Source of the DNA: Callaeas wilsoni
Lineage: Eukaryota; Chordata; Aves; Passeriformes; Callaeidae
Direction of reading: 5' to 3'
NCBI GenBank assembly: GCA_013398955.1
Contig: VWPU01009679.1
Coordinates: 334,967-398,966, forward strand
DNA length: 64,000 bases
The position numbers and the translations under genes were made by a program. Position 1 is the first letter of the stretch; each line of letters begins with the position of its first letter. Below the pieces are notes generated by a model that saw only the letters and a program-made list of their open reading frames with translations, had not been told where the DNA came from and searched no databases. Shown here piece after piece: positions 63,884 through 64,000 of the stretch.

Positions 63884-64000
63884 CGATCTCCTGGTAGGGC
63901 ACGCTGGCCAGGCTGAAGCCCTTGGCGCTGTACGCCTGCCGCACCTCGCCGCAGCTCCGCGCCTTGCCCTCGGTCCCGGCGGCCGGCAGCACCGGCAGCA
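63881..64000 (-). CDS. GPC6: Glypican-6, 3' part of first coding exon (partial)
   Basis: Glypican-6 is a GPI-anchored heparan sulfate proteoglycan of the cell surface that modulates Wnt, Hedgehog and growth-factor signalling. Seen here: 39 full codons read right to left. They start in a hydrophobic Leu/Pro/Val/Ala stretch, the end of the signal peptide, then AAGTEGKAR, then [16 protein letters not shown] and [17 protein letters not shown] with KGFSL and PYQEIAG is the mature N-terminus of vertebrate GPC6, recalled from the family; GPC4 is the closest paralogue but differs here. The Cys is the first of the conserved glypican cysteines. The exon ends after the first base of the Gly codon (phase 1). 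The true ATG lies beyond base 64000; the GTG at 63992 is an internal Val codon, not a start. Relative to the human protein as I recall it, the Ser after AY and the Ser-Val before PYQEIAG are substitutions. The gene runs leftward, so the rest of the window is its intron 1. Confidence 0.93.

Larger units (their letters stand above)
63236..64000. promoter_or_regulatory. GPC6: CpG island at GPC6 5' end (partial)
   Basis: Base composition shifts sharply from AT-rich intron to GC-rich DNA with frequent CpG, GGCGG/CCGCC boxes and CCCGCC-like Sp1 sites. The island covers the exon and about 650 bases of the start of intron 1 and runs off the right edge. The transcription start lies outside the window; what is seen is the downstream flank of a TATA-less CpG-island promoter. 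Several overlapping long open frames here come from low stop-codon density in GC-rich DNA and are not genes. Confidence 0.85.

Noticed and set aside
63122..63916. Multiple 100-149 codon frames on both strands near the right end
   Set aside because: CpG-island artefacts with Pro/Ala/Gly/Arg-rich composition; only the minus-strand frame at 63881 and above is coding, and it stops at the splice donor.
1..64000. tRNA genes, rRNA, CRISPR arrays, bacterial or phage genes
   Set aside because: No GGTTCGAAT-type B box with a fitting A box, no regular spaced repeats, and no prokaryotic gene density; the window is vertebrate intron.

Overview
The window is non-coding vertebrate DNA, almost certainly from a bird. 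At its right edge, on the minus strand, lies the end of the first coding exon of glypican-6 (GPC6). The remaining 63,880 bases are the 5' part of GPC6 intron 1, which does not end inside the window. The bird assignment rests on at least nine CR1 retrotransposon fragments with the typical CR1 3' tail, on LTRs that look like avian ERVL/ERVK families, and on the absence of any mammalian-type SINE. The LTR types suggest a neoavian, possibly a songbird, but I cannot prove the lineage without a database.

Layout. Bases 63881-64000 hold the GPC6 exon: the end of the signal peptide, then the mature N-terminus with the first conserved glypican cysteine, ending at a CAG|GTAAGG splice donor in phase 1. 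A CpG island (about 63236-64000) covers the exon and the first 650 bases of the intron. The rest is AT-rich intron. It carries scattered 5'-truncated CR1 copies on both strands; four LTRs at about 16.7-17.5, 21.8-22.2, 25.1-26.2 and 37.1-37.9 kb, all reading opposite to GPC6; and microsatellites. The 37 kb LTR sits inside a CR1 copy, which gives a clear order of insertion.

I find no second gene, tRNA, rRNA, CRISPR array or intact retroviral gene. The open frames of 60-149 codons are chance frames in AT-rich or GC-rich DNA, or frames through repeats. The intron can affect GPC6 only as transcribed or regulatory sequence. The best candidates for that are the CpG island, a GC-rich repeat-free island at 57.6-58.1 kb, a homeodomain-site-rich stretch at 30.7-30.9 kb, and the CpG-rich LTR at 25-26 kb. 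I see no convincing new biological system. The most unusual items are the nested LTR, the uniform LTR orientation, a 39-base repeat pair 910 bases apart, and two perfect hairpins.
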